Positions 18,401-28,524 of a stretch of 64,000 nt of DNA are shown here, piece after piece. The notes beneath the pieces were generated by a model. It made no database searches. It had not been told where the DNA came from and worked only from the letters and a program-made list of their open reading frames with translations. Source of the stretch: Clostridium beijerinckii HUN142. GTDB taxonomy: Bacteria > Bacillota > Clostridia > Clostridiales > Clostridiaceae. Both the position numbers and the translations under genes were made by a program. The first letter of the stretch is position 1. Each line of letters starts with the position of its first letter. Location of the stretch: contig NZ_KK211336.1 in the NCBI RefSeq assembly GCF_000621745.1, positions 332,876-396,875 on the forward strand. The letters run 5' to 3'.

Positions 18401-19494
18401 TTGGAATTATAGGGGGGTATGGAGAAGTAGGTTTAGAAGTTACCCGTTTACTTAAAAAATATAATAAACATTCATTGAGAATAGGCGGAAGAAATATTAA
18501 ATTAGCAAAAATGAAATTGCAAAAAGAATTATTTGATGTTGAATGGATGCAGGTTGATGTTGATAGTGACAGGAGCGTGGAAGCTTTTATAGATGGATGT
18601 GACTTGATTATAAATTGTGTAGGTCCATCTTATAATTCAGAATCTTTAGCTGCTAAAAAATGTTTTGAAAAGAAATGCAATTACGTTGATCTTGGAATTA
18701 ATAAAAAATTAGAATCCATGAGAAATATTAATAATGATATAACGGCAATATATGGTGCTGGATTTATGCCAGGGTTATCAGGAATATTGCCTAGATGGCT
18801 AGCGCAAAAATTCCATAAAGTATCATCTTTAACTTGTTATACAGGTATTTCGGATAAATTTACATCTTCAGCAGCTGAAGACTATTTAGCAGGTATTTTT
18901 GATAGTAACAAGTCTTTAGCAGCATGGAAAGAAGGAAAGGTAGTTAACTCATGTTTAAAAAGAAAAACTAATGTTCAGCTTCCTTATTTTTTGGAAGAAG
19001 TTAATTTATATCCATATTTTGATAAGGAAACAGAATATGTAGCGGAGTCCATAGGAATTGAAGATGGTGAGTGGTATATGGCTTTTGAAGGGGAAAATAT
19101 TCAATCTGTTTTAGAAAAAGTGTGTTTTGAATTTATATCCGATAAAAAAAATGCAGTTAAACATCTTTGCATGGCTACGACACTTGATTCAATTGAAATC
19201 GGAAGTTATGTAAATTTTCTCGTAGAGATGCATGGAATTGAAGAAGAAAATGAAATAGTAAAAACACTTATTTTACAAATGGATAAACCATCAGTATTAA
19301 CTGGAACTATGGCAGCTTTAGCAGGAATAGCTATTTTGGAAGGCAGAGTTAAAAAAGGCGTGTATCCTTTGGCAGAAGTTTCAGGCACAGAAAATTTAAT
19401 AGAAAAATTAAATGAAGTGAAGGTTCTAAGGAGTTTTCAAATTCAAAATTATCCTGTTAAAGAATTACTTAGAGTGGTGGAGGGAGAAATATGA
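18397..19494 (+). CDS. Saccharopine-dehydrogenase-like NAD(P)-dependent reductase
   Basis: A 365-residue protein with an N-terminal Rossmann fold (MIGIIGGYGEVGLEV; dinucleotide loop GGYGEVG) and IINCVGPSYNSESLAAKKCFEKKCNYVDLG, typical of the saccharopine dehydrogenase NADP-binding superfamily. The start codon overlaps the previous stop as ATGA, and its own stop overlaps the next start in the same way, so it is translationally coupled inside the operon. Yersiniabactin and pyochelin clusters have no equivalent. Relatives of this fold include trans-acting enoyl reductases of mycobacterial lipid pathways, so reduction of the polyketide or acyl segment is one hypothesis. Reduction of a second ring is another. 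The true substrate is unknown. Confidence 0.8.
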   Translation: MIGIIGGYGEVGLEVTRLLKKYNKHSLRIGGRNIKLAKMKLQKELFDVEWMQVDVDSDRSVEAFIDGCDLIINCVGPSYNSESLAAKKCFEKKCNYVDLGINKKLESMRNINNDITAIYGAGFMPGLSGILPRWLAQKFHKVSSLTCYTGISDKFTSSAAEDYLAGIFDSNKSLAAWKEGKVVNSCLKRKTNVQLPYFLEEVNLYPYFDKETEYVAESIGIEDGEWYMAFEGENIQSVLEKVCFEFISDKKNAVKHLCMATTLDSIEIGSYVNFLVEMHGIEEENEIVKTLILQMDKPSVLTGTMAALAGIAILEGRVKKGVYPLAEVSGTENLIEKLNEVKVLRSFQIQNYPVKELLRVVEGEI

Positions 19495-21767
19495 ATGGAG
19501 AAAAATTGAGAGTTATAGTTTGTGGCTCTACTTTTGGACAATTTTATTTTGAGGCATTAAAAACATTATCTAGCGATTTTGAAATTGTTGGGCTTTTGGC
19601 TAATGGAAGTGATAGATCGAAAAAATGTGCAGAAAATTATGGTGTAAATTTATATACAAAGGTAAATCAGATACCTAAAAATATAGATTTAGCATGTGTA
19701 GTATTACGTTCAGGAGTTTTAGGCGGAATGGGAACGAATATTTCATTAGAGCTTCTTAATAGAGGAATTAATGTTATTCAGGAGCAGCCAATACACAGCA
19801 GGGATATTTCGGAATGTTTAAGAGCAGCAAGCCAAAATAATGTTGTTTTTATGACAGGAGATCTCTATATTAATCTGCCTTCAGTTAAGCAATTTATAAC
19901 ATGTGCAAAAGCAATAACAGATAAACAAGAGCTTTTATATATTGATGGGGCCTTTGCTTCACAGGTATCATATCCAATGATTCATATTCTTATGGAAGCA
20001 TTGCCGTCAATTAGAAATTTTAAAATAGACAATGTTAGTAAAAGCAAAAGCCCATTTCAAATTATTACAGGAGAAATTGGAGATATTCCATTTACTTTTA
20101 GGGTTCATAATGAAGTAAATCCAGATGACCCGGATAATTATATGCATTTATTGCATCGCATTGAAATTGGCTGTGACGGGGGAAGTTTATTATTATCAGA
20201 TACACATGGTCCATTGCTATGGCATCCTCGAATGCATGTCCCAAAAGATTCAATAACATTGGAAGACTTTGCGGATAAAGGAACATTGGAGTTTTTTGAA
20301 AAAACCACTGAAATATTAGGCATAACAGAAATAGAAAATTATAGAGATATTTTCACTAAAATATGGCCAGAAGCTATTGTAGAAGATTTATTAGTAATTA
20401 AGGAAATGATTTTAGGAAATATAAATGTGAATATGCATGGTCAAAGGGAATTGTTATGTTCAAATCAATGGCATAATATCACAAAAGAGTTAGGGTATCC
20501 CACTTTAAAAAGTGCATCAAAGCATAATATATTTCCAGTAGATATATTAAAAAAAGCTATTTTAGAAGATTCAAATAAGACAAGTACTAATATTAATGAT
20601 AAATTTCCATATAAGATACCGAGAGATATTCAATCTTGCAGTGAATGTGGTAAAAGCGAACTTGGAAATATAGATGCTAAATTAGTCAGATTATATAATG
20701 AAAATCTGAATGAAGCGGTTTTAACCTCTATGTTATATTCACTACAAATAAAAGGAGCTTTGGTAAATAAAGAACAAAAATATAGTAAAAGAGAGATTTT
20801 AGATATTTCTAATACAGCTATGGAGCATGAAAGCTTAATTATAAAATGGTTAGAATTATTGAAAAAAAATAAGTATATAAAATGTGATGATGAGCTATAT
20901 TATGGAGCTGATATTATATCAGGTATGAAATTAAACAAATGTTGGGATAACGTGAGAAACATATGGGAAAGTGGCTTTGGTTCTAAGGAAACAATGGATT
21001 ATTTCATACGCAATGTTAAAAAGCTTCCACAATTAATGAGTGGAGAGCAGAAAGCCGTATTTTTGCTGTTCCCAGAAGGAAAATTTGATTGTGCTTATTC
21101 AATGTATCACGATATGGTAACTGTTCGTTATTTAAATAAAATTTTATCAGAAGCTGTTATTCGTATCAGTGCAGAAAAAAAGATTTCAATTGGCAGTGAG
21201 TCAAAAGGAGAGCTTAGAATTGTTGAAATTGGAGCTGGAACAGGTGCAACCACTGATGGGGTCGTAAAAAGGTTAATAGAAATTGAAAAAATAATAAATA
21301 TAAAATATTTATTTACAGATATATCAAATTACTTTTTGTCAGCTGCAAAACAAAAGTTTGGGAATAACCCTTGGATGGAATTTAAGACTATAAATATCGA
21401 TAAAAATTTTATTACACAAGGATTAACACCAAAAAGTACAGATATTATTATTGCAGCTGGAGTCATAAACAATGCTTTTGATACAGATAGTGTTATAAAA
21501 GGACTAATGGAATTATTAGTTCCTGGAGGATGGATACTCATTACAGAGGCAGTCCATGAGTGTATGGAAATGTTGATTTCTCAAGCGTTTATGATGACAG
21601 ATCCGAAAGATGATAGAAGTAATACAAGAACTACATTCATGACAATAGATCAATGGGAAGAGGTATTTTATAATGCAGGAGCTGAGAAGGTCTTAATACT
21701 GCCAGAGGATGATCACATAATATCTCCACTAGGTCAGAGACTTTTTGCTGTAAAAAAAAGAAAATAA
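19491..21767 (+). CDS. Thiazolinyl-imide reductase fused to a SAM methyltransferase
   Basis: A 758-residue fusion. Residues 1-355 match the PchG/Irp3 (YbtU) thiazolinyl-imide reductase family (LRVIVCGSTFGQFYFEAL, GLLANGSDRSKKCAENYG, NVIQEQPIHSRDI), which uses NADPH to turn an enzyme-bound thiazoline into a thiazolidine. Residues 380-758 form a methyltransferase of the kind normally embedded in A domains (KAVFLLFPEGKFDCAYSMYHD, IVEIGAGTGATT near 580, PGGWILITE), here with an intact SAM loop. In pyochelin the reduced ring is N-methylated by a separate module, so this fusion probably reduces then N-methylates one ring in trans. Start and stop overlap or abut neighbours, so it is cotranscribed. 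The residues between the domains (360-400) contain CSECG, a possible linker metal site. Confidence 0.92.
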   Translation: MNGEKLRVIVCGSTFGQFYFEALKTLSSDFEIVGLLANGSDRSKKCAENYGVNLYTKVNQIPKNIDLACVVLRSGVLGGMGTNISLELLNRGINVIQEQPIHSRDISECLRAASQNNVVFMTGDLYINLPSVKQFITCAKAITDKQELLYIDGAFASQVSYPMIHILMEALPSIRNFKIDNVSKSKSPFQIITGEIGDIPFTFRVHNEVNPDDPDNYMHLLHRIEIGCDGGSLLLSDTHGPLLWHPRMHVPKDSITLEDFADKGTLEFFEKTTEILGITEIENYRDIFTKIWPEAIVEDLLVIKEMILGNINVNMHGQRELLCSNQWHNITKELGYPTLKSASKHNIFPVDILKKAILEDSNKTSTNINDKFPYKIPRDIQSCSECGKSELGNIDAKLVRLYNENLNEAVLTSMLYSLQIKGALVNKEQKYSKREILDISNTAMEHESLIIKWLELLKKNKYIKCDDELYYGADIISGMKLNKCWDNVRNIWESGFGSKETMDYFIRNVKKLPQLMSGEQKAVFLLFPEGKFDCAYSMYHDMVTVRYLNKILSEAVIRISAEKKISIGSESKGELRIVEIGAGTGATTDGVVKRLIEIEKIINIKYLFTDISNYFLSAAKQKFGNNPWMEFKTINIDKNFITQGLTPKSTDIIIAAGVINNAFDTDSVIKGLMELLVPGGWILITEAVHECMEMLISQAFMMTDPKDDRSNTRTTFMTIDQWEEVFYNAGAEKVLILPEDDHIISPLGQRLFAVKKRK

Positions 21768-21782
21768 GAGAGGGAGTATATT

Positions 21783-24700
21783 ATGTATAACCAAAATTTA
21801 AATATAGATGATCTAATAAATGCATTAATAAAAAAAGGTGCAACACTTTGGGAGGAAGATGGAAAACTAAAATATAAATATCCACAAGGAGCAATAGATA
21901 ATGCGGATCTAAAGGTTATGAAAGAATATAAACTAGATATTTTAGATGCACTAAAAAATAGAAAAAATGAATTAACTATTGAAAGCAATCCTGAAAATAA
22001 ATATGAACCATTTCCGTTGACGGATATACAGTCTGCATATTTACTTGGCAGAAATGATGCATTTGGATATGGTGGATGTGCTTGCCATATTTATATGGAA
22101 ATAATTTATTCAGAGCTAAATCATGAGCTTTGTGAAAACATTTGGAATAAGCTGGTTGAAAGGCATGACATGCTTAGAGCTGTGATTAATAAAAATGGAT
22201 ATCAAAGGGTATTAAATACAGTCCCTAAATTAGAAGTACCATATTACGATATGAGTACATTAAACAGCCAGGAAGCTGATAAAAAGTTAGAAACTATACG
22301 TGATAAAATGGGCATTTCCACATATGATACAGAAAATTGGCCTTTATTTGGTGTAGCTGTATCAAAAACTCCAGATAATTCAATTTTACATTTTTCTATA
22401 GAATTTTTAATTGCAGATTGGGCAAGTATATGGCTTCTCCTTTGTGAATTTGAAAATTTATATTCTAATCCAGAAAAGCCACTTGATAAACTTGATTTAA
22501 GTTTTAGAGATTATCTAATAGCTGAAAAGCGTTTAAAAGGAAGTATAAATTATTCTAATGATAAAGAATATTGGTTAAAACGTATTGACTCTATTCCAGC
22601 TGCTCCAGATCTTCCAGTGGTTGAATCAAAAAAATTCAAAGAAAAAGTTGAATTTGAAAGACATACAGTTGTAATGAATAAAAAAGAATGGGATGAATTT
22701 AAGCAAAGATCACAAAGTTATGGAATAACACCTACTGTTGCAATTATGAGTGCATATGCGTCTGTAATAGAGCGTTGGAGCAGTAATAATAAATTTTGCT
22801 TAAATCTTACAGTATTAAATAGATTACCAGTACATCCACAAGTTAATGATATTGTAGGTGATTTTACAACAATAAATCTGCTTGAGGTAGATTGGAATGA
22901 TGATAGTTCTTTTAGTGAAAATGCAAAAAAAATCGGTAAACAATTATTTGAAGATTTAGATCATAGATTGTTTTCAGGGGTAGAGGTATTAAGAGAGATA
23001 TCAAAGAAACAAGGAGGAAATGCTTCTTTAATGCCTGTGGTATTTACGAGTGCTATTGGTCTTATTAAATCATCAGAATCAGATCAATTAAAGGGAAATA
23101 TTGGAGAGCATGGAATAAGTCAGACACCACAGGTATTTATTGATTGCCAAGCTATGGACACTGAGCTGGGGCTTCAAATAAATTGGGATGTAAGAAAAAA
23201 TGTATTTCCAGAAGGCATGATAGAAGACATGTTTAAAGCTTTTAAAGAGCTATTATTTTTGCTTACAATAACAGAAAATTCATGGGAAAGAGAAAGAATA
23301 ATAGAATTACCTAAATGGCAAAAGGAAGAACGTGAAGAAGTAAATAATACAAAATTGCCACTGCCAAATCATCTATTACACAGTGGAATATTAAAACAGA
23401 TAAAGTCAGTTCCAGAAAAAATTGCGGTCATAGATGACAAAGAAGAAGTCACATATATGGAGCTTGCATTAAAAGCCTCTGGGGTAATGAAAAAATTACA
23501 AGAAATTGATTGTAAAAAGCAGGATAAAGTTGCTGTTATTATGGATAAATCCGTACATCAGATAGAGGCAGTGCTTGGTATATTATCAATTGGAGCTGTA
23601 TATGTTCCAATTGATACGACGCAGCCAGCCATAAGAATGAATGAAATGCTGAAAAGAACAGAAACTCGATGTATCTTAACTTGTTCAACTGTATCGATAA
23701 ATTTCCCGGAAAATATAGAGGTAATATATGTAGATAAAATAACACCTCATGTGGAAAATATACTTGTGGAAGATGGAAATACGGATATGCCAAGTTATAT
23801 CATTCATACATCAGGCTCAACAGGAATTCCTAAAAGCGTTGTAATCACACATGAAGCAGCTGTAAACACCATAGAAGATATTAATAAGAGATTTAATGTT
23901 GGAAGTGATGATAATATTCTTGGATTAGCACAATTGAGTTTTGATTTATCTGTTTACGATATATTTGGAATATTGTCTGTTGGAGGAACACTTATTTATC
24001 CATCTGTAGACAGACAGACTGATCCATCACACTGGGTTGATTTGATTTTAAAGCATGATATAACCATTTGGAATTCAGTTCCTGCACTCATGAGAATGTT
24101 GAGCTCATATTTAGATAGTGAAGTATCAATAAGATTACCAAAACTTCGTTTGGCTATGCTTTCAGGAGATTGGATACCACTAGAGCTTCCAGATAAGCTT
24201 CTTAAAAGAATTCCTGATTTGAAAATAATAAGCCTTGGAGGAGCAACAGAAGCATCAATATGGTCAATTTTTCATGAATATAAAGGTTTAAAGGAAAATT
24301 TAAATAGCATACCATATGGAAAACCTCTTTCTAATCAAAGTTTTTACATCTTAGATAAGAAGTTTAGGGACTGCCCTGTATGGGCTTCTGGAGACATATA
24401 TATTTCGGGGGTTGGTTTAGCAAAGGAATATTATGGTGATATTAAAATAACAGAAGAAAGGTTTATTTATCACCCTGTTAACAAAGAGCGTCTTTATAAA
24501 ACTGGCGATTTAGGAAGGTATCTTCCAGGTGGGGAAATAGAATTTTTAGGAAGACAGGACAATCAGGTAAAAATTAAGGGACACAGAATAGAACTGGGAG
24601 AAATAGAAACAGCACTTCAAAAACATCCAGCTGTTCATTCGGCAGCAGTTGTGACAGTTGGGAAGGAATACAATAAATTATTATTTGCTGTTGTTGAGGT

Positions 24701-26156
24701 ATATAATCTCCATAATAAGACAAAAAAAGAGTTGATTTCAGATATAACTGAGTTTATAGCTGGTTTTCTGCCAAATCATATGATCCCTTCAGATATAGAG
24801 ATAGTAGAGTCAATGCCATTAACAAGTAATAACAAAATTAATCGTAAAGAGATTATAGAATGGAAAAATAAAGCTGAAAATATAGCTTTAGATTCAAAAA
24901 ATAAATTTAATTTATCAGATCCGTTAGCTGTTTTATTATCACAAATATGGTCAGAAGCATTAGGGATAAGTGGAATTAATGAAACACAAAATTTTTATGA
25001 ATGTGGTGCAGATTCACTAATAATGGCTCAAGTATCGGGTAAATTAAGAGAAAATTTATCAAAAGAACCATATCATATGGATATTCAATTTGATGTTTTA
25101 TTAAGACATATGATAAATAATCCAACTATAGGTCAATTGGCAGAGTTTATTAGGTCAAAAACCAATAAAGATGGAAGTAACGTAAGTGAATCTAGAGATA
25201 AAAATAAAGTTTTAACTAATGCTAATTTGAAATTTTATAATAAGCAAAATAATGATATGCTTAGAGTTGTTTTTCATGCAGGCCTAGGTTCTATGAGCTG
25301 CTTTAAAACATTAATGCCATATTTAATAAAACAAAATACTGGAACTGTGGTAGGAATAAATGTAGATGATATTAATTTATATTGTTCGTTTAAGGAAGAA
25401 GAAATCCTTGAAAAAATTGCAGATGATTATGCAGATCAGCTTATAAAAACAGGATATAAGGATATGCAGTTAATTGGATATAGCTTAGGTGGAATGATTG
25501 CAGTAGAAGTAGCAAGACGATTAGTTGAAAGAGATATAAATATAAAGGATTTAATATTGATTGATGGTCATCATATTCCATTTAAGGTAGAAGATGAATT
25601 AATTCTTGAAGCATTATTTGTTTCAAATATTAACCTTACCCTTGAACAGGCAGGATTCAATAATGTAAGCCATGAAGCTCTTATAAATGGAATATCAAAA
25701 GTATTAAAAGAAAATGGTGAAAGCATTCCGTTTAAAGCATCTTTAAGTATTGGAGGAGATGAAAGTCTTGATAAAGTAGGAGAGTTATTTAAAAAACTTT
25801 CAGAACTTACACAAAGAGAGAGATTTATAAGTTATGCAGCTGCAGTAGAAAAGTATAGTGGAGAACAAATGCCTCTAGAAATGATAGAAGGATTATTTAA
25901 AGTTTTTTGCCAAAGTTTTAAAGCTGCACATTTTAATCCTATGCCATACTTTGGAGATATTAGATTACTTTTATCATGTGAAGCCTTTCCTCTATTTTCA
26001 AACATCAATGAAATGACACGTGAATTTTGGAAGGAAATATGTCTTGGAAGGCTGTCAATAGAAGAAATAAAGGGTAATCATTTCACATGTATTGAAGAAG
26101 AAACAAATGCAGGAAATGTTGCTGAGATAATTGGAAAACCATTAATAAGAGAGTAA
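21783..26156 (+). CDS. NRPS termination module: docking - Cy - A(Cys) - PCP - TE
   Basis: A 1457-residue NRPS. Residues 1-58 are a TubC-type docking domain (LINALIKKGATLWEEDGKL). The Cy domain (70-500) has its active motif as ExxxxDxxS (EFLIADWAS, about 206-214), so the first Asp is replaced by Glu. The A domain (515-1030) has TSGSTGIPKS, FDLSVYDIFG and GGATEASIW, giving the by-eye code DLYNMSLIW, the known cysteine code of yersiniabactin and pyochelin synthetases. The PCP serine is in GADSL (about 1077). The thioesterase (1150-1457) has GYSLGG (serine near 1234) and a late histidine in GNHFTC. It should add the last cysteine, cyclise it and release the product as acid or macrocycle. Confidence 0.95.
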   Translation: MYNQNLNIDDLINALIKKGATLWEEDGKLKYKYPQGAIDNADLKVMKEYKLDILDALKNRKNELTIESNPENKYEPFPLTDIQSAYLLGRNDAFGYGGCACHIYMEIIYSELNHELCENIWNKLVERHDMLRAVINKNGYQRVLNTVPKLEVPYYDMSTLNSQEADKKLETIRDKMGISTYDTENWPLFGVAVSKTPDNSILHFSIEFLIADWASIWLLLCEFENLYSNPEKPLDKLDLSFRDYLIAEKRLKGSINYSNDKEYWLKRIDSIPAAPDLPVVESKKFKEKVEFERHTVVMNKKEWDEFKQRSQSYGITPTVAIMSAYASVIERWSSNNKFCLNLTVLNRLPVHPQVNDIVGDFTTINLLEVDWNDDSSFSENAKKIGKQLFEDLDHRLFSGVEVLREISKKQGGNASLMPVVFTSAIGLIKSSESDQLKGNIGEHGISQTPQVFIDCQAMDTELGLQINWDVRKNVFPEGMIEDMFKAFKELLFLLTITENSWERERIIELPKWQKEEREEVNNTKLPLPNHLLHSGILKQIKSVPEKIAVIDDKEEVTYMELALKASGVMKKLQEIDCKKQDKVAVIMDKSVHQIEAVLGILSIGAVYVPIDTTQPAIRMNEMLKRTETRCILTCSTVSINFPENIEVIYVDKITPHVENILVEDGNTDMPSYIIHTSGSTGIPKSVVITHEAAVNTIEDINKRFNVGSDDNILGLAQLSFDLSVYDIFGILSVGGTLIYPSVDRQTDPSHWVDLILKHDITIWNSVPALMRMLSSYLDSEVSIRLPKLRLAMLSGDWIPLELPDKLLKRIPDLKIISLGGATEASIWSIFHEYKGLKENLNSIPYGKPLSNQSFYILDKKFRDCPVWASGDIYISGVGLAKEYYGDIKITEERFIYHPVNKERLYKTGDLGRYLPGGEIEFLGRQDNQVKIKGHRIELGEIETALQKHPAVHSAAVVTVGKEYNKLLFAVVEVYNLHNKTKKELISDITEFIAGFLPNHMIPSDIEIVESMPLTSNNKINRKEIIEWKNKAENIALDSKNKFNLSDPLAVLLSQIWSEALGISGINETQNFYECGADSLIMAQVSGKLRENLSKEPYHMDIQFDVLLRHMINNPTIGQLAEFIRSKTNKDGSNVSESRDKNKVLTNANLKFYNKQNNDMLRVVFHAGLGSMSCFKTLMPYLIKQNTGTVVGINVDDINLYCSFKEEEILEKIADDYADQLIKTGYKDMQLIGYSLGGMIAVEVARRLVERDINIKDLILIDGHHIPFKVEDELILEALFVSNINLTLEQAGFNNVSHEALINGISKVLKENGESIPFKASLSIGGDESLDKVGELFKKLSELTQRERFISYAAAVEKYSGEQMPLEMIEGLFKVFCQSFKAAHFNPMPYFGDIRLLLSCEAFPLFSNINEMTREFWKEICLGRLSIEEIKGNHFTCIEEETNAGNVAEIIGKPLIRE

Positions 26157-26211
26157 GAATTAAATTGAAAAGGAAATATAAAATTATTGGACAAGGAGAA
26201 GAATAGAAAAA

Positions 26212-28524
26212 ATGTTAGATACTAAAATAAGACCTGAAAATGCTGAAAATCTAATACAAATACTACAATTTAGAGCGTATTGTACACCAGAAAAAATCGC
26301 ATATGAAATATTGGATTCAAATTTAAACCCATATGAAATCACATATTCAGAGTTATATTTCAGAGTGTCTAATTTTGCTTTAAGATTATTAAAAAATAAA
26401 ATTGTAAATGGTGATAGATGCTTATTGATTTTTCATAGGGAATTGGATTTTATAATATCATATCTTGCATGTAATTTCATTGGTGCAATTCCTATTCCAT
26501 TAAATATGCCAAAAAGAAATAGTTATATGGATAAATGGGAAAATATTGCAAAAGATTCTGAAGCAAGGTGCATTTTAACAGAGGGAGATAATGTTGAATT
26601 CTTGAAAGAGAAGTTTGCTTTTAGCAGCTGTAAGCATCTTTCATCCCTGCCAATATATTTTGAAAAAGAAAAAAGCAGTGATAGTAAAGATAAAGCAGCA
26701 CATAAAAACAATGATATAAGTTTTTTACAATATACATCTGGATCGACTGGAATCCCTAAAGGCGTTATTGTGACGAATTCTTCTTTATTAAATAATATGA
26801 AGCAGGTAGAGAAAAATTTAAACTTTTGTGAAGAAAGTATAATGGTAAGCTGGCTGCCATTTTATCATGATCTTGGGCTGATATACGGGATACTACAAGG
26901 AATATATTCGGGATATAAAGTTATATTGATGAATCCAGATGATTTTATGGAAAATCCTATAAGCTGGTTAAGGGCAATTACAACTTATAAAGCAACTCAT
27001 ACAGCAGCACCAAATTTTGCTTATGAGTTAATTTCAAATGAAATAGATAACAAACCTTTAGAAGTAAAAGATATTAAACTAAATACACTTAAGGCTGCAC
27101 TTTGTGCAGGAGAACCAGTAAATATAAAAACATTAAATAGATTTTATGAAAAGACTAAATCTCTTGGTTTTAACGATTGTGTTTTATCTCCAGCATATGG
27201 CTTAGCAGAGGCAACGCTTATAATATCTTGCCATAAAGTCTCAAAAAAAGTTAGTTGGATTAAGCTAAATAGAAGTGATTATAATAGCGGAATTATAACT
27301 ATATTAGACAAAGGATATTTAGGCGATTTTAAAGATACATTTAATGATTTAGCAGACAATGAAATTTACTTAGTATCTAACGGAAGTGTTATTGATGAGC
27401 ATAAGGTAGTTATAAAAAAAGCTGATGATAAAAAAGAAAGTGAGCTAGAAGTTAATAATATAGGAGAGATTTGCTTTTTTGGCCCATCCATAACAAATGG
27501 ATATTGGGGCAGCAGTGAAAAAAACAAGGAAATTTTCAAATATGATGAAAATTCTAATGAAATGTATTTAAAAACTGGAGATTTAGGGTTTATAGACGAT
27601 AGTGGTGAGCTTTATGTAACTGGGAGAAGAAAAGAATTAATAATTATGAGAGGAATGAATTATTATCCTCAAGATATTGAAAAGACGTCATTTTATTCAG
27701 AAGAATATTTTGTGAAAAACGGTGCAGCTGCATTTTCAATTTTGGAAAATGGTGAAGAAAAGCTTATATTAGTTCAAGAAATAATCCAGGATGCTGTTAG
27801 GAATCACCAATGTAAAAAGTGGGGAGAGCATATAAGAGAAAATATATTAAAGGTTCATGGAATTAAGACTGAGGTCATTGTTTTTGTGCCGCCTTTAAGT
27901 ATTCCACGTACAATAAGCGGAAAAATTCAAAGAGCAAAATGTAAAAAGATATTTGGGAATAACGGCTGGATAAATGCTTTAGAAATCTTGGATTTTAAAA
28001 GAGATATTATGAAGAAAAATAAGGCTGGCGAAGTATTAAAAACAAGAGGATTTAATAAAGAATCGTTAGAAAGTTTTATGATAGAACTTATGGCAGAAAA
28101 ACTTGGCATTGAAGTAAAAGAAGTGAACAAAAACATATCGTTTATGGAACTCGGCATAAATTCAATTATGTCTTTAGCCATTAGAAATGCTATAGAAGAA
28201 AATTTAGGAATTAAAATATCTTCAACGCTGCTTTTTAACTATAATACAGCAGCACAAATGAGTGAATATTTAACCTCTGCACTAAATCCTAAAAGAATTG
28301 TTAAAGTGGGACAAAGTATAGAGAATGATGGAATCAATATGATAACTGAGAAACAAAGTATAGAAGATGATGAAATAACTATTATAACGAAAAACCAAAG
28401 TATGGAAGATGATAAAATCAGCATCATATCGGAAATAAATAAATCTATGATTGAAAATTGTTCTGAGGATGAAATTTTTGAGTTATTAAAAAAAGAATTA
28501 GGATGTGAGAGTGTTTATGATTAG
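26212..28524 (+). CDS. Fatty-acyl-AMP ligase (FAAL-like) with ACP
   Basis: A 770-residue loading protein. Residues 1-590 match fatty-acyl-AMP ligases (YTSGSTGIPKGVIVTN, SWLPFYHDLGLIYGILQ, LSPAYGLAEATLIIS, KTGDLGFID, GRRKELIIMRGMNYYPQDIE). It should activate a free fatty acid as acyl-AMP and load it on its own ACP (615-695, serine in ELGINSI near 648). Residues 700-740 contain three near-tandem 13-residue repeats of the QSIENDGINMITE type, followed by a helical tail (SEDEIFELLKKELG) typical of C-terminal docking elements. It thus supplies the starter, taking the place of the salicyl-AMP ligase of yersiniabactin. It overlaps the next gene, so both are coupled. Confidence 0.92.
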   Translation: MLDTKIRPENAENLIQILQFRAYCTPEKIAYEILDSNLNPYEITYSELYFRVSNFALRLLKNKIVNGDRCLLIFHRELDFIISYLACNFIGAIPIPLNMPKRNSYMDKWENIAKDSEARCILTEGDNVEFLKEKFAFSSCKHLSSLPIYFEKEKSSDSKDKAAHKNNDISFLQYTSGSTGIPKGVIVTNSSLLNNMKQVEKNLNFCEESIMVSWLPFYHDLGLIYGILQGIYSGYKVILMNPDDFMENPISWLRAITTYKATHTAAPNFAYELISNEIDNKPLEVKDIKLNTLKAALCAGEPVNIKTLNRFYEKTKSLGFNDCVLSPAYGLAEATLIISCHKVSKKVSWIKLNRSDYNSGIITILDKGYLGDFKDTFNDLADNEIYLVSNGSVIDEHKVVIKKADDKKESELEVNNIGEICFFGPSITNGYWGSSEKNKEIFKYDENSNEMYLKTGDLGFIDDSGELYVTGRRKELIIMRGMNYYPQDIEKTSFYSEEYFVKNGAAAFSILENGEEKLILVQEIIQDAVRNHQCKKWGEHIRENILKVHGIKTEVIVFVPPLSIPRTISGKIQRAKCKKIFGNNGWINALEILDFKRDIMKKNKAGEVLKTRGFNKESLESFMIELMAEKLGIEVKEVNKNISFMELGINSIMSLAIRNAIEENLGIKISSTLLFNYNTAAQMSEYLTSALNPKRIVKVGQSIENDGINMITEKQSIEDDEITIITKNQSMEDDKISIISEINKSMIENCSEDEIFELLKKELGCESVYD

